A DNA stretch of 33,201 nucleotides from Melioribacteraceae bacterium (GTDB lineage: Bacteria; Bacteroidota; Ignavibacteria; Ignavibacteriales; Melioribacteraceae): NCBI GenBank assembly GCA_021647785.1, contig JAKIUC010000051.1:1-33201 (forward strand). Direction: 5' to 3'. The notes under the pieces were generated by a model that had not been told where the DNA came from, did no database searches, and saw nothing but the letters and a program-made list of their open reading frames with translations. How positions within the stretch are numbered: position 1 is the first letter of the stretch; each line of letters begins with the position of its first letter. The position numbers were made by a program, and so were the translations under genes. This document shows positions 32,856 through 33,201 of this stretch, piece by piece.

Positions 32856-33201
32856 ATGGAAAAACAAGATTTACGCAGAGTTAACGACAGCATCCGAGAC
32901 ACTATTCGGATGCGAGCAATAGCCTCAATAGAACGAGGAACTAAGAAAAAAGAAGTAGCCAAAATATTTGGAGTAAATGTAAACTCAATAACAAACTGGG
33001 TTAAGCGTTACAAAACAAATGGAAGCGAAGGTTTGGTGGGAGCCAAACGAGGCGTTAAATCAGCAGATAAAAAGTTATTATCTACTGAACAAGAATTATC
33101 AATACAGAACATGATTATAGATAAAATGCCAGACCAATTAAAACTATCATTTTCTCTATGGACACGTAAGGCAGTAAAAGAACTCATAGAAAGAGAGTTG
33201 G
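32856..33201 (+). CDS. IS630-type transposase, partial (cut by the window edge)
   Basis: 115 complete codons from ATG 32856 to the right edge. The N-terminal helix-turn-helix reads IRMRAIASIERGTKKKEVAK and FGVNVNSITNWVKRYKTNG. It is followed by the winged-helix part with MPDQLKLSFSLWTRKAVKELIE, a near-exact match to the IS630 family's second DNA-binding segment. The DDE catalytic domain would lie beyond the window. IS630 elements insert at TA; the left end should be in 32758-32855, but I could not fix its terminal repeat without the right end. Probably a recent insertion, as the visible frame is intact. Confidence 0.88.
   Translation, partial: MEKQDLRRVNDSIRDTIRMRAIASIERGTKKKEVAKIFGVNVNSITNWVKRYKTNGSEGLVGAKRGVKSADKKLLSTEQELSIQNMIIDKMPDQLKLSFSLWTRKAVKELIEREL

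Overview
The window is low-GC DNA from what looks like a member of the Ignavibacteria (Ignavibacteriota/Chlorobi side of the FCB group). The signs are the C-terminal type IX secretion (T9SS) sorting domain of the protein at 3331-5094, with its QNYPNPFNPTT motif; a T9SS-sorted giant protein beside a PorV/PorQ-like outer-membrane protein; and TonB receptors with a carboxypeptidase-regulatory N-domain. Shine-Dalgarno sequences are clear at many genes, and several genes start with TTG or GTG. The taxonomic call is inference from protein style only; no rRNA or tRNA gene was seen.

1-2240 (mostly minus strand) is an eroded accessory edge: a partial 4-oxalocrotonate tautomerase, a DUF2798 membrane protein, a secreted YCII-like protein, the N-terminal third of a Lon-like protease, and a deleted insertion sequence that keeps both 23-bp terminal inverted repeats.

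2406-25326 (plus strand) is the core. A MurR/RpiR-type regulator is followed by a T9SS-secreted propeller-like protein with its own terminator. Next comes a four-gene envelope block: TonB receptor, 1060-residue T9SS cargo, PorV-like protein and SurA-like lipoprotein. After a perfect 26-bp palindrome comes a glycerol-phosphate operon: OPA-family transporter, GlpA-like dehydrogenase with a BFD [2Fe-2S] domain, a partner flavoprotein, an EutH-family permease, glycerol kinase and a PhoD-like phosphodiesterase lipoprotein, ending at a terminator. A FadL-type porin and an SGNH-hydrolase lipoprotein follow. Read together, these genes could strip glycerophospholipids outside the cell and import fatty acids (FadL), glycerol phosphate (OPA transporter) and ethanolamine or glycerol (EutH), feeding glycerol-3-phosphate to the dehydrogenase pair. 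This is my main hypothesis; it is inference from gene content, and no ethanolamine-degrading enzyme lies in the window.

25415-33201 holds housekeeping and accessory genes: SPOR lipoprotein, SSB, a CNNM/CorC-type membrane protein, a small anchored protein, a RhuM pseudogene with an internal deletion, an orphan MlaD/MCE protein, gamma-glutamyltransferase, a RelE-type toxin-antitoxin pair, AcpS, and the start of an IS630-type transposase. Four copies of one modular repeat family sit in this part, each starting within about 10 bases of a stop codon; one copy supplies the apparent start codon and first residues of the gamma-glutamyltransferase.
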